Source of the DNA: Mycobacterium genavense ATCC 51234
Lineage (GTDB): Bacteria; Actinomycetota; Actinomycetes; Mycobacteriales; Mycobacteriaceae
Assembly (NCBI RefSeq): GCF_000526915.1
Contig: NZ_JAGZ01000005.1
Coordinates: forward strand, 186,001 to 250,000
Reading direction: 5' to 3'
Length of the DNA: 64,000 nucleotides
Part shown: piece by piece, positions 9,699-20,771 of the stretch
How positions within the stretch are numbered: the first letter of the stretch is position 1
How the letters are laid out: every line of letters starts with the position of its first letter
Program-made: the position numbers and the translations under genes
The notes under the pieces: model-generated
Told to the model about the DNA's origin: nothing
Database searches by the model: none
The model's input: the letters and a program-made list of their open reading frames with translations, nothing else

Positions 9699-10988
9699 TT
9701 CGAAGGTCTCGGCCGGGGCGACGTGATCGTAGGGCATCCCGTTGGGGTTGAAGTACGGCATTTCGTCGCGCCGCAACAGGTTTCGCCGTCGCAGCTCGAC
9801 GGGATCGATGCCCATCTTGCGGGCGGCGACGTCGAGAAGGATCTCGCGGACCAGGGTTTCGTACTGCCAGGGTCCGCGGTAGGCGGCCAGCCCGCTGGTG
9901 TTGGAGAACACCGTCTTGTAGTTGAAGCTGGCGTTGGGTACGCGGTAGGGTCCGGGGAAGAACATCCCGATCGCCGCGGTGGTCAAGACCGGGTACGGCG
10001 TCGGATAGGCACCGATGTCCTGGATGAAGTCGATGTCGGCGGCGGCGATGTTGCCGTCGTCGTCGAACGCCATCCGGGCGGTGCCCTTGACGTGGCGGGC
10101 CTGCCCGGCCGACATCAGATTCTCGCGCCGGTCCTCGATCCACTTCAGCGCCGCGGGAACCTTCCGCGCGGCCAGCATGATGCACATGTCTTCGCGCATC
10201 GGCACGACCTTCTGGCCGAAACCGCCGCCGGTATCGCGCATGATGACTCGAACCCGTTGTGCCGCAATGCCCAACAAGCGGGCGCAGAAGGCGCGCAGTT
10301 CGTGCGGGGTCTGAGTGGACGCCCACAACGTCAGTTCTCCGGTGGCGGCTACCCATTCGACGACCAGGCCGTGGGTCTCGATCGGTACCGGCGCGTAAAT
10401 CTGTTGGTAGATCTCCTCTTTCACGACGTGTGCCGCCGAGCCGAAAATCTCTTCGTCGGGCGGTGCTCCAGCCATCCCGCCGGCGACGTTGTCGGCGTAG
10501 GTCTCGTGTACCAGCACATCGGAGGACTGCGCCCGGGTGAAGTCGGACACCGCGGGTAGCGGTTCGTAGTCGACGTCGACCAATTCCAGCGCGTCCTCGG
10601 CGACGTAGCGGCTCTCGGCGACGATCAGCGCGACCGGGTCGCCGACGAACTTCGCTTCGCCCTCGGCCAGCGGTGGCCGCGGGGTGTCGGGGACGTCCTT
10701 GCCGGCGACGGCGTGCCAGGCCTCGTGGACGCAGGGGTTGAGGTCGGCGGCGGTGAAGACCGCGTGCACGCCGGGCAGTTGCAGCGCCGCCGAGGCGTCG
10801 ATGCCGTTGATCCGGGCGCGAGCGAACGGGCTGCGCAGGAAGCAGGCGTGCCGCATCCCGGGCCGCGAGATGTCGTCCACGAAGGTACCATGGCCGGTCA
10901 GCAATCGGCCGTCCTCGACCCGCTGGACCCGGGTCCCGGCATAGCGGGGCGTCGGGGTGCTCGTTGCCCCCTGCACATCCTGAGTCAT
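9699..10988 (-). pseudogene. Xanthine/CO dehydrogenase large-subunit-like protein, truncated
   Basis: From the ATG at 10988 about 430 residues match the molybdenum hydroxylase large subunit: RVEDGRLLTGHGTFVDD, FVGDPVALIVAESRYVAEDA, RDTGGGFGQKV and the loop LAAYRGPWQYETLVREI. Homology stops at HVAPAETFE (about 9699), whereas full-length relatives reach 750-800 residues, so the C-terminal molybdopterin domain is lost. The loop reads AYRGPWQ, unlike the AYxCSFR of form I CO dehydrogenase, so this was a form II or aldehyde-oxidase-like paralog. The open frame continues into unrelated sequence. Not functional as an enzyme. Confidence 0.8.
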
Positions 10989-11024
10989 ATCGCTCCATTG
11001 GGCCGTCGCTGAGCGAGAAGGTGA

Positions 11025-11571
11025 ATGCCATCATACGAGAGTGCGGTTACCGCCATAGCACGTCGGAGTCTTGTTGGCCGCCGGCGCCGGGCGCCGGTAT
11101 GGCAAGCCGAAAGTCTTGGTCGACGGCTGGCTGGACATTGCCGTCGGCGCGTTGCGCGACGGGGGATGCGGCGACGTCGTCCTGGTCCTGGGCGCCGCGG
11201 AGGTCACCGCCCCGCCCGGCGTCACCGCGATCACCGCGCCGGACTGGCACCGGGGACTCAGCGCGTCGGTGCGTGCCGGCCTGGCTGCGGCCGACCGCAG
11301 CGGCGCCGACTACGCCGTGCTGCATGTGATCGACACTCCCGACGTCGTGGCCCGGGTGCTCGGCCGAGTTGCCGAAAGTGCGCTTGCGCGAGCGTGTTTC
11401 GGCGACCGGCCCGGTCATCCGGCGGTCATCGCGCGCCGGCACTGGCCCGATGTGCTGACCCGGATAGCGGGCGACCAGGGCGCCGGGGCGTATCTGCGCG
11501 GCAGGCACGACGTCGAGCTGGTCGACTGCAGCGACCTGGCCGAGGGTATTGACATCGACGAGCCCGGCTAA
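11025..11571 (+). pseudogene. MobA-like nucleotidyltransferase (molybdopterin cytidylyltransferase type), 5' end disrupted
   Basis: From 11071 the frame is open and reads LLAAGAGRRYGKPKVLVDG, the NTP-binding motif of MobA/MocA-type transferases, followed by ADYAVLHVIDTPDV and FGDRPGHPAVIARRHW. These enzymes attach CMP or GMP to molybdopterin for molybdenum hydroxylases. The only in-frame start is a TTG inside the motif itself, with a stop 13 bases before it. A better N-terminus (MPSYESAVTAIA from 11025) is in another frame, so a one-base change near 11058-11062 probably broke the gene. The TTG start cannot be excluded. Tail-to-tail with the amidohydrolase. Confidence 0.65.
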
Positions 11572-11572
11572 C

Positions 11573-12523
11573 TCACAGACCCAGCAGCTTTTCCGCGTTG
11601 AGGTGGCTGATGCGCGCCCGCTCGTCGTCGGTCAGCGGCAGAGCGTCCAGAAAGGCGCGGGCGGTCTTCATCGACCCGAACGGGTAGTCGGCCGAAAACG
11701 CCACTCGCTCGATGCCGACGTGGGCGACCAGGTTGGCGTAGGTGGCTTCGTCGTTGAAATTGGCGAACGTGTAGTGCACATTGCGCCGCAGGTAGGTGCT
11801 GACGGCGTGGTTGAGGCCGGTCAGTTCCGGCTTCAGCGTGGCGTCGAAACGCGGCAGCATGAACGACGTCGCCTCGCCCATGTGCCCGATGATGAGCTGC
11901 AAGTCCGGGTAGCGGTCGAACACGCCACCGAGAATCAGTCGCAGCACATGGGTGGCGGTGTTGATGTGCCAGCCCCACCCCACCGTCGCGAATGCGAACG
12001 TGACCTCGGGGGAGAACCCGGCGTAACTGGACTCGACGACGGCCGTCGGTGGGATCGTCGGATGCAGGTAGATCGGGGCGTTCAGTGCCGCCGCGCGGTC
12101 GAGAACCGGCTCGAAGAACGGATCGTCCAGGTAGCGGCCTTGGCTGTGCCCGTTGATCACTGCGCCCCGGAATCCGAGCTCGCGCATCGCCCGCTCCAGC
12201 TCGTCGGCCGCCGCGTCGGGCGCGCCGATCGGCAGGCTCGCGAAGCCCGCCAGCCGCCCCGGGTACCGAGCGACCGCCGCGGCGAGTTCGTCGTTGCATT
12301 CGCGGGCCAGCTGGGTCGCTTTCGGGCCGTCCAGCTGCTCGACACCGGGGGCGGCCAGCGACAGCACCGCCAGATCGATTCCCGCCTCGTCCATGGCCGC
12401 GATGCGCCCGTCGCCGAGATCGGCGATGGCGTCGATCACGCCCGCCCGCGACGCCAGCCAGCTGCCCGGTCCGCGCAGGAGTCCCGCTGTGGCGTAATGC
12501 TCTTCGAGTGCGATGGTCCGCAC
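11573..12523 (-). CDS. Amidohydrolase-family protein (decarboxylase-like, amidohydrolase_2)
   Basis: A 316-residue TIM-barrel protein. MRTIALEEHYAT carries the first metal-ligand region (E-E-H in place of HxH, as in LigW/gamma-resorcylate-type decarboxylases). PIYLHPTIPP supplies the next His, LQLIIGHMGE the third, and VAFSADYPFGS the Asp. Members of this group decarboxylate aromatic acids or hydrolyse lactones. It lies 10 bp downstream of the aldehyde dehydrogenase reading frame end on the same strand, so they probably form one unit controlled by the divergent LysR gene. Intact. The exact substrate is unknown. Confidence 0.82.
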   Translation of the reverse strand: MRTIALEEHYATAGLLRGPGSWLASRAGVIDAIADLGDGRIAAMDEAGIDLAVLSLAAPGVEQLDGPKATQLARECNDELAAAVARYPGRLAGFASLPIGAPDAAADELERAMRELGFRGAVINGHSQGRYLDDPFFEPVLDRAAALNAPIYLHPTIPPTAVVESSYAGFSPEVTFAFATVGWGWHINTATHVLRLILGGVFDRYPDLQLIIGHMGEATSFMLPRFDATLKPELTGLNHAVSTYLRRNVHYTFANFNDEATYANLVAHVGIERVAFSADYPFGSMKTARAFLDALPLTDDERARISHLNAEKLLGL

Positions 12524-12532
12524 CGGCGGTCC

Positions 12533-14028
12533 TCAGGTCTCCAGCACGCGGTTGGCGGCGGTCCAGTAGGGCAGTTCGTCGCGCTTGGCGGCCCAACGGA
12601 TTGTCTTGGTGTAGCCGTTTCGGCCAGCGTTTCCTCGGCGTGCTCGCGCCCGAAGCCGCTGTGACCGACGCCGCCGAACCCGGTGCCGATCGCGATCCGC
12701 ACGTAGTTGTTAACGAACACGGCGCCGGCCCGGATCTGCCGGCTCACCCGCAGCGCACGGTCGCCGTCCTGGGTGAATACCGCCGCAACCAGTCCGAACG
12801 GATTGCTGTTGGCGATCCGCACCGCCTCACCCTCCTCGCTGAACGGGATCAGCGTGACCACCGGACCGAAGATCTCTTCCCGGGCGACCCGCATGCGCGG
12901 CGTCACGTCGGTCAGCACGGTCGGCGATACATAGAAGCCGTCCGCCAGCCGCGGATCCTCGGGCAGCGGCGCCTGCGCGGCAATGCGCGCGCCCTCGGCC
13001 ACACCGAGCTTGAGATAGTCCAGCACCTGCTTTTGCTGCGCGCGGGTGACCAACGGCCCGACGTCGGTCATGGGGTCGGCCCCGTCGCCCACCCGCAGCT
13101 TTGTGACCGCCTTGCACAGCTTCGCGGCGAACTCACCATAAATCTTGTCCTGCACCAGGATTCGCGACGACGCGGTGCACGCTTCGCCTTGGTTGAAGAA
13201 GCCACCGTCGATGGCCGCCATCAGCGCCTCGTGCATGTTGGCGTCGTCGAAGACGATCAACGGGTTCTTCCCACCCAGCTCCATCAGCGTCGGGGTGAGA
13301 TTGCACGCGGCGTTGCGCATCACCGCCGAACCCGTCCGCGGCGACCCGGTGAACGACACCTTGCCGACGAAGCGGTGTCCGGCCAGCGCGGCACCCACCT
13401 CGCCCTTGCCGGGTACGGCGTGCACCACCCGGTCGGGCAGCACGGACTGGATCAGTTCGACCATGCGCAGCACTACCGACGGTGTCTGCTCCGGTGGCTT
13501 CAGCACCACGGCGTTACCGACGGCGAGTGCCGGCGCGATCTTTCCGGCGGTGTGGGTGTGGATGGGCGGCCAGTTGAACGGCACGATGGCCGCGATCACG
13601 CCGTACGGTTCCAGCGTGGTGACGTCCAGGACGGTGTCGTGGTCGCGCGCCTTGTTCGGCAGGTTCTCCACGATGCTGCTGAAGAACTCGAAGATAGAGA
13701 TCGCCGCTTCGAGGTCGAACTGGCGCGCCTGGACGATCGGCTTGCCCATTTCGCGAGACTCGAGCATCGCGAGTTCGTCGGCGTGTGCGCGGATGACCTC
13801 GGCGATCTGGCGCAGGTAGCCGCCCCGCTCCCGGGCGGGCCGCTGCTTCCAGCGCAGGTGTGCGGCGTGGGCCTTGCACACCGCCTGGTCTACCTCGTTG
13901 GGCCCTGCGCCTTGCACCACCGTGACGGTTCGGCCCGTCGCGGGGTTCTCGACGACGAACTGGTCGTCGGTGGACGGAGACGACCAGCGCGTCCTGGTCC
14001 GGGTCCGGGCGGGAGCTTGCAGAGTCAT
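12533..14028 (-). pseudogene. NAD(P)-dependent aldehyde dehydrogenase, frameshift near the C-terminus
   Basis: From the ATG at 14028 (MTLQAPARTRT) an aldehyde dehydrogenase is open for about 470 residues. It has the cofactor region VPFNWPPIHT, the Glu motif LMELGGKNPLIVF, the Cys nucleophile in FFNQGEACTASSR and EEIFGPVVTLIPF. After AEETLAE the frame changes. Adding one T at about 12620 gives YGYTKTIRWAAKRDEL and a normal end (ANRVLET) with TGA at 12533. The lesion removes only the last 30 residues and replaces them with about 60 unrelated ones, so partial function is conceivable, but the C-terminal oligomerisation strand is lost. Confidence 0.85.
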
Positions 14029-14143
14029 TGGCACGTCCAGCAAGGTCGGGGGTTGGGGTGGTCGACGGGCGGTCAGCACGCTCGACGAGGACGACGCTAC
14101 GATCACCCGCGGCATCAGGGCCAACGACATGTTCTGATGGCTT

Positions 14144-14163
14144 TCAGCACGCGCTGTGATAAT
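14144..14163 (+). promoter_or_regulatory. Candidate LysR operator and leaderless -10 box
   Basis: TCAGCACGCGCTGTGA (14144-14159) is an imperfect palindrome. A GATAAT box (14158-14163) lies 7 bases before the ATG of the LysR gene at 14170, so the transcript would start at the start codon. This is a plausible autoregulatory site shared with the divergent aldehyde dehydrogenase gene. Based on pattern only. Confidence 0.35.
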
Positions 14164-14169
14164 GGCTGC

Positions 14170-15063
14170 ATGGAGCTGCGCCACCTTGAGTACTTCCTCG
14201 CGGTCGCGGACAACCGGAGCTTCACCGAGGCCGCGAAAAAGTTGCACGTCGTCCAATCGGGGGTGTCGGCGACGATCAAGGCGCTGGAACGAGAACTCGG
14301 CGCGGAGCTATTCGTGCGGGGCTCGGCGGGTGTCGAGCTGACTCCGGCGGGAGAGGAGCTGCGGCCTCGCGCCCGCGAAACCCTGGATGCCGCCCGCGCG
14401 GCCAAAGACGCCGTCAACGCCACCCGCGGCTCCATCCGCGGCACCGTCACCGTCGGGATCCTGACGTCGATCAGTGTGATCGACATGCCCGCGGTGCTGG
14501 CTGAATTGCACGCCCGGCATCCCGGGGTGACCGTGCACTTGCGCGCCGCCAGCGCCGGATCAGCCGGCCTGGCCCGCCAGCTTCGCGACGGCGATCTCGA
14601 CGTCGCCTTTCTGGTGTTCACCGGGCCGCCGCCGGCCGACCTGAATGCCCGTCTGGTCGCCGCGGTTCCGCTGCTGCTGGTTGTGCCCGCCGATCATCCA
14701 CTGGCGCAACGGGATTCGGTGCAACTGGCGGAGCTGGAAGGGATGTCGTTCGTCGACAGCCCACCGGGATACGGCACCAGGACCGTGATCGACAACGCCT
14801 TCACCGCCGCCGGCGTGGAACGGACCGTCGCGGTAGAGGTCGCCGACCTGGGCACGGCCGCGACCTACATCCGAAACGGCCTGGGAATCGGCTTCCTCAG
14901 CTGGACCATTCTCGACGAGATCGACGACTTCGGTCTGGCCACCCTGCGCGTCAGCGATTACGACCTCGAATGGCGACTGTTCGTCACCACGTCGGCGGCC
15001 CGGTCGAACAGCGCGGCCACCCGAGCGGTACTCGAGCTGATCGAGGAGGTCGCGGCCCGCTGA
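14170..15063 (+). CDS. LysR-family transcriptional regulator
   Basis: A 297-residue regulator. The winged helix-turn-helix is at residues 1-60 (MELRHLEYFLAVADNRSFTE, AAKKLHVVQSGVSATIKALE). The substrate-binding domain begins at GTVTVGILTSISVID. It is divergent from the aldehyde dehydrogenase/amidohydrolase pair, the usual arrangement for a LysR regulator of the neighbouring catabolic genes. Effector unknown. Frame intact, length normal. Its end meets the sulfotransferase pseudogene tail-to-tail (1 bp gap). Confidence 0.93.
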   Translation: MELRHLEYFLAVADNRSFTEAAKKLHVVQSGVSATIKALERELGAELFVRGSAGVELTPAGEELRPRARETLDAARAAKDAVNATRGSIRGTVTVGILTSISVIDMPAVLAELHARHPGVTVHLRAASAGSAGLARQLRDGDLDVAFLVFTGPPPADLNARLVAAVPLLLVVPADHPLAQRDSVQLAELEGMSFVDSPPGYGTRTVIDNAFTAAGVERTVAVEVADLGTAATYIRNGLGIGFLSWTILDEIDDFGLATLRVSDYDLEWRLFVTTSAARSNSAATRAVLELIEEVAAR

Positions 15064-15064
15064 C

Positions 15065-16247
15065 TTAGCCGGCGATGGCGGTCTGCTCGCGCGCGACCGT
15101 CGTCCTCGCGGCCGAGCCGTAGCCGTAGCGTTCGATCACCTCGGCCCATCGCTGCGCGACGAGCGCGCGCTGTTCGTCCGGCACGTCATAGGTGTTGGTT
15201 CGGTAGTCCGCTTTGTCGGCAAGGTATTGCTGCAGCCGTGCCAGATACTTTTCGAAATCGCCCAAATCCAGGTGCTCGTACAACTTGCGCAATTGCGCCT
15301 CGGGCTCGCTGATCAGGTCCTCATAGCGCAATTCGTAAAACCTTGCGGGGTCGACGAATTCGCGGCCCTCCTCCAGCTTCCGATACAGGTCGAGGTAGGT
15401 GGACAGCACGTTTTCGGTCAAACCCGCGTAAATCGGCCGTTGCAGGCCATGGACGCGGGAGAACGTCTTGAAAAGGTGAACCGTCGACGGATAAACGACG
15501 TAGGGATCCCGGACGATGTGGATGAATTTCGCCCCCGGGAAGAGTTCCGCCAGCACCTTGATGCGGAAACTGTTCGTGGGACTCTTCAGCACTACCGTCT
15601 TGCGGCGGAGGAAGTACACCCGCTGAACGAACCGGTACAGGGTTCGTTTCCAGGCTGCCAGCTCGCGGGGTGTCAGTTGTTCGACGTCCAGATACCGCTG
15701 ACCGATGATGGGCCGGTTCGGGAACGCCATGGTCAGATAGAGCGACTGCTACCCGAGCATGGACAGCGCGAACTCGTCTTCCTGCGGGTGCGCCACGCTC
15801 AACTCCATTGTCCATGGCGCGATGCTTCGACATCAGAAATTCCAGATACGGTGCAATCCGCCTGGTGAGCAAGAAATGATGGGCCTGGATGCATTCGTAA
15901 TTCGTGGGCGCGGTGTGGCGCTCGTCGAGGGCCAACAGTTCGTGCAGCAACGTCGTGCCGGTACGCCAGTGGCCGACGATGAAGATCGGCGGGTCGGCGA
16001 TCGTCGTGTAGGCCACGCGGCGGCCGAACACCATCTTCTGGTACATCGCCAGGCAGGAATTGACGACCGTCGCAACCGTGCAGAACAGCACGACGTGCCA
16101 CCGGCTCCAGTGCACGTCGAAACGGTTACGGACAAGCAGGCGTGCCCAGCCGGCGAAATCACACCCCACCCATAGGGGTGCCGACCACTCGTGCCACCGC
16201 GCAAATCGCGATGTCTTGCCAGCGTTCATCGCAGTTGGGACCAACAT
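15065..16247 (-). pseudogene. Sulfotransferase-family protein with a frameshift and an in-frame stop
   Basis: The N-terminal half from the ATG at 16247 ([10 protein letters not shown], also ATG at 16229) includes the PAPS-binding loop [17 protein letters not shown]. The frame changes at about 15809 after SKHRAMDN. The following segment ([19 protein letters not shown]) meets a TAG at 15749-15751 and then reads on as [16 protein letters not shown]. The C-terminal half is open to 15065 with the 3'-phosphate-binding [14 protein letters not shown]. Two independent lesions make a true pseudogene likely. The original protein of about 390 residues resembles mycobacterial sulfotransferases of the Stf group; its substrate is unknown. 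Confidence 0.88.
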
Positions 16248-16515
16248 CGCAGGGTTGCGCGGTGCGCAACGTCGACTCGAGAAGCCGTCATGACGCGTCA
16301 CCCTTCTCGTGGCAGAACTAGGCAGAGCGGTACGAGTGGGACGGTACTTGTTAGTTGTCCTACGCACGCCTAATTAACGAGAACGTCATTTCCAGGTCAC
16401 GGTGAATTCGATCCGGCGCCGTTCTTGCTGGTAGGCGGCCGGATCGCGGTCGCCGGAAAAATCGCTTGGCCCCCGGGAACAACCTCCCGACACCAACCGT
16501 TAACAACATCGACAA

Positions 16516-16536
16516 GTTGAGTGACCGAGACTCAAT
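16516..16536 (+). promoter_or_regulatory. HAIR operator (HspR site) upstream of dnaK, distal copy
   Basis: GTTGAGT-N7-ACTCAAT matches the HAIR consensus CTTGAGT-N7-ACTCAAG at 12 of 14 arm positions. HspR, encoded at the end of this operon, represses through such repeats. A TTGACA hexamer follows at 16543-16548. Confidence 0.85.
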
Positions 16537-16570
16537 ACTGGGTTGACAGGCCGGCGCCCCCGAGGGCAGG

Positions 16571-16591
16571 CTTGAGCGGGGTTCACTCAGC
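16571..16591 (+). promoter_or_regulatory. HAIR operator (HspR site) upstream of dnaK, proximal copy
   Basis: CTTGAGC-N7-ACTCAGC is a second, slightly weaker HAIR repeat, centred 55 bp downstream of the first and 44 bp before the dnaK start. The tandem sites would allow cooperative HspR binding. Confidence 0.75.
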
Positions 16592-16634
16592 ATAGTGGCA
16601 CCAAAGAAGCTCTACTCAACCAGGAGGAATCACT

Positions 16635-18493
<1,859 letters not shown>

Positions 18494-18497
<4 letters not shown>

Positions 18498-19153
18498 CCG
18501 AAGGCAATCCGCAGGAACAGGTAACTGTCACCGACAAGCGGCGGATTGATCCCGAGACCGGAGAAGTACGGAATGTCCCACCCGGGCCCCCGACCGAGGG
18601 GGTGCCGGGCGGGACCGCCCCGGCGGAATCCGCGACGGAGCAAGGTGCCGACAAGGTTGCCGAGCTGACCGCCGATCTGCAGCGCGTGCAGGCCGACTTC
18701 GCGAACTATCGCAAGCGTGCGCTGCGCGACCAGCAGGCCGCGGCGGATCGGGCCAAGGCCACCGTCGTCAGCCAATTGCTGGGCGTGCTCGACGATCTCG
18801 ACCGCGCGCGCAAGCACGGTGACCTGGAGTCGGGCCCGTTGAAGTCGGTCGCCGACAAGCTGATGAGCGCGCTGACCGGACTCGGTCTGGTGGCGTTCGG
18901 CGCCGAGGGCGAAGATTTCGACCCGCTGCTGCACGAAGCCGTCCAGCATGAAGGCGATGGCGGCGAGGGATCCAAACCGGTGATCGGCACCGTCATGCGC
19001 GAGGGCTACAAACTGGGCGACAACGTGTTGCGTCACGCCCTGGTCGGCGTGGTCGACACGGTCGAGGGCGACGGCGACGAGGCCGACGCCGCGCCGAGCG
19101 CGGACACCGCTGCCAGCGACACCGACGAAAATGCCGACGCCGCCGGTGAATAG
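18494..19153 (+). CDS. grpE: Nucleotide exchange factor GrpE
   Basis: A 219-residue protein from the GTG at 18494, overlapping the dnaK stop. A disordered N-terminus leads into a coiled coil ([20 protein letters not shown]) and the C-terminal beta domain ([20 protein letters not shown], then [20 protein letters not shown]). It releases ADP from DnaK. The acidic C-terminal tail ([18 protein letters not shown]) is typical of mycobacteria. Intact. Confidence 0.98.
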
Positions 19154-19206
19154 GGCACAGAATCAGCACAACAAAAACAGCGAAAGGTGAGAGGAGGTGA
19201 CGCGAC

Positions 19207-20385
19207 ATGGCCCAGCGTGAATGGGTCGAAAAGGACTTCTACAAGGAGCTTGGCGTCTCCTCCGACGCCAGCCCCGAAGAGATAAAGCGCGCCTACCGCA
19301 AGTTGGCGCGTGACTTGCATCCGGATGCCAATCCCGACAACCCCGCCGCCGGTGAACGGTTCAAAGCGGTGTCGGAAGCACACAATGTGCTCTCGGATCC
19401 GGCCAAGCGCAAGGAGTACGACGAGACCCGACGGCTTTTCGCCGGCGGTGGCTTCGGCGGTCGACGGTTCGACACCGGCGGCTTCGGTGGCTTCAACGTC
19501 GGCGGCGACGGCACCGAGTTCAATCTCAACGATTTGTTCGACGCCGCGGGCCGCAACGGCGGCACCAACATCGGCGACCTGTTCGGCGGCCTGTTCGGAC
19601 GGGGTGCGAGCGCCCGCCCCAGCCGACCCCGGCGCGGCAACGACCTGGAGACCGAGACCGAGCTGGATTTCGTCGAGGCCGCCAAGGGGGTGGCGATGCC
19701 GCTGCGGCTGACCAGTCCGGCGCCGTGCACCAATTGCCATGGCAGCGGGGCTCGTCCGGGCACCAGCCCGAAGGTGTGCCCCACCTGTAACGGCGCCGGC
19801 GTGGTCAGCAGCAACCAGGGCGCGTTCGGTTTTTCCGAACCGTGCACCGACTGCCGGGGCAGCGGCTCGATCATCGAGCACCCCTGCGACGAGTGCAAAG
19901 GCACCGGGGTCACCACCCGTACCCGCACCATCAACGTGCGGATCCCGCCCGGCGTCGAAGACGGACAGCGCATCCGGCTGCCCGGGCAGGGTGAGGCCGG
20001 GTTGCGCGGGGCGCCGTCGGGTGACTTGTACGTGACGGTGCACGTGCGTCCGGACAAAGTCTTCACCCGCGACGGCGACGACCTCACCGTGACGGTACCG
20101 GTCAGCTTCAGCGAATTAGCTTTGGGTTCAACGCTTTCGGTGCCGTCGCTGGACGGTAAGGTCGGCGTGCGGGTGCCCAAGGGCACCGCCGACGGGCGCA
20201 TCCTGCGGGTACGCGGACGCGGGGTTCCCAAGCGCACTGGCGGCAACGGTGACCTGTTGGTGACCGTGAAAGTCGCTGTGCCGCCGAACCTGGAAGGAGC
20301 GGCGCAGGAGGCGCTGGAGGCTTATGCCGAAGCCGAGCGGTCCAGTGGTTTCAACCCGCGGGCCGGATGGGCAGGTAACCGCTGA
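19207..20385 (+). CDS. dnaJ: Chaperone DnaJ (DnaJ1)
   Basis: A 392-residue type I DnaJ. The J domain has HPD at residues 38-40; a G/F-rich region ([18 protein letters not shown]) follows; then four zinc-binding repeats [24 protein letters not shown] and CDECKGTG; then the substrate-binding domain. It delivers substrates to DnaK and stimulates its ATPase. The start at 19207 follows AGGTGAGAGGAGGTG. The stop overlaps the hspR start by one base. Confidence 0.98.
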   Translation: MAQREWVEKDFYKELGVSSDASPEEIKRAYRKLARDLHPDANPDNPAAGERFKAVSEAHNVLSDPAKRKEYDETRRLFAGGGFGGRRFDTGGFGGFNVGGDGTEFNLNDLFDAAGRNGGTNIGDLFGGLFGRGASARPSRPRRGNDLETETELDFVEAAKGVAMPLRLTSPAPCTNCHGSGARPGTSPKVCPTCNGAGVVSSNQGAFGFSEPCTDCRGSGSIIEHPCDECKGTGVTTRTRTINVRIPPGVEDGQRIRLPGQGEAGLRGAPSGDLYVTVHVRPDKVFTRDGDDLTVTVPVSFSELALGSTLSVPSLDGKVGVRVPKGTADGRILRVRGRGVPKRTGGNGDLLVTVKVAVPPNLEGAAQEALEAYAEAERSSGFNPRAGWAGNR

Positions 20386-20771
20386 TGGCGAAAAACTCCA
20401 AACGCGAAGACGCCCGCACGTTTTTGATCTCGGTCGCGGCCGAGCTGGCCGGTATGCATGCGCAGACCTTGCGTACCTACGATCGCCTCGGGCTGGTGAC
20501 GCCGAGCCGCACTTCCGGTGGCGGGCGGCGTTATTCGCAGCACGACGTGGATCTGCTGCGCGAGGTGCAGCGTCTGTCTCAGGACGAGGGCGTCAACCTG
20601 GCCGGCATCAAGCGCATCATCGAGCTGACGAATCAGGTCGAGGCGCTGCAGTCGCGGCTCAAGGAAATGGCCGAGGAGATAGCGGTATTGCGCGCCAACC
20701 AGCGCCGCGACGTCGCGGTGGTACCCAAGAGCACGGCGCTGGTGGTGTGGCAGCCGCGTAAGGGCCGCTAG
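20385..20771 (+). CDS. hspR: Heat-shock repressor HspR (MerR family)
   Basis: A 128-residue MerR-type repressor. The helix-turn-helix has FLISVAAELAGMHAQTLRTY followed by DRLGLVTPSRTSGGGRRYS. A dimerisation helix (IIELTNQVEALQSRLKEMAE) and a basic tail follow. HspR binds HAIR repeats with DnaK as co-repressor, closing a feedback loop; sites are present before dnaK and clpB in this window. It overlaps dnaJ by one base and is tail-to-tail with the aldose epimerase (4-bp overlap). Intact. Confidence 0.97.
   Translation: MAKNSKREDARTFLISVAAELAGMHAQTLRTYDRLGLVTPSRTSGGGRRYSQHDVDLLREVQRLSQDEGVNLAGIKRIIELTNQVEALQSRLKEMAEEIAVLRANQRRDVAVVPKSTALVVWQPRKGR

Noticed and set aside
12508-15063. An 851-codon open frame on the plus strand running into the LysR gene
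   Set aside because: Its first 550 codons are antisense to the aldehyde dehydrogenase and rich in Arg/His/Gly, as shadow frames in high-GC DNA are. LysR homology begins only at 14170.
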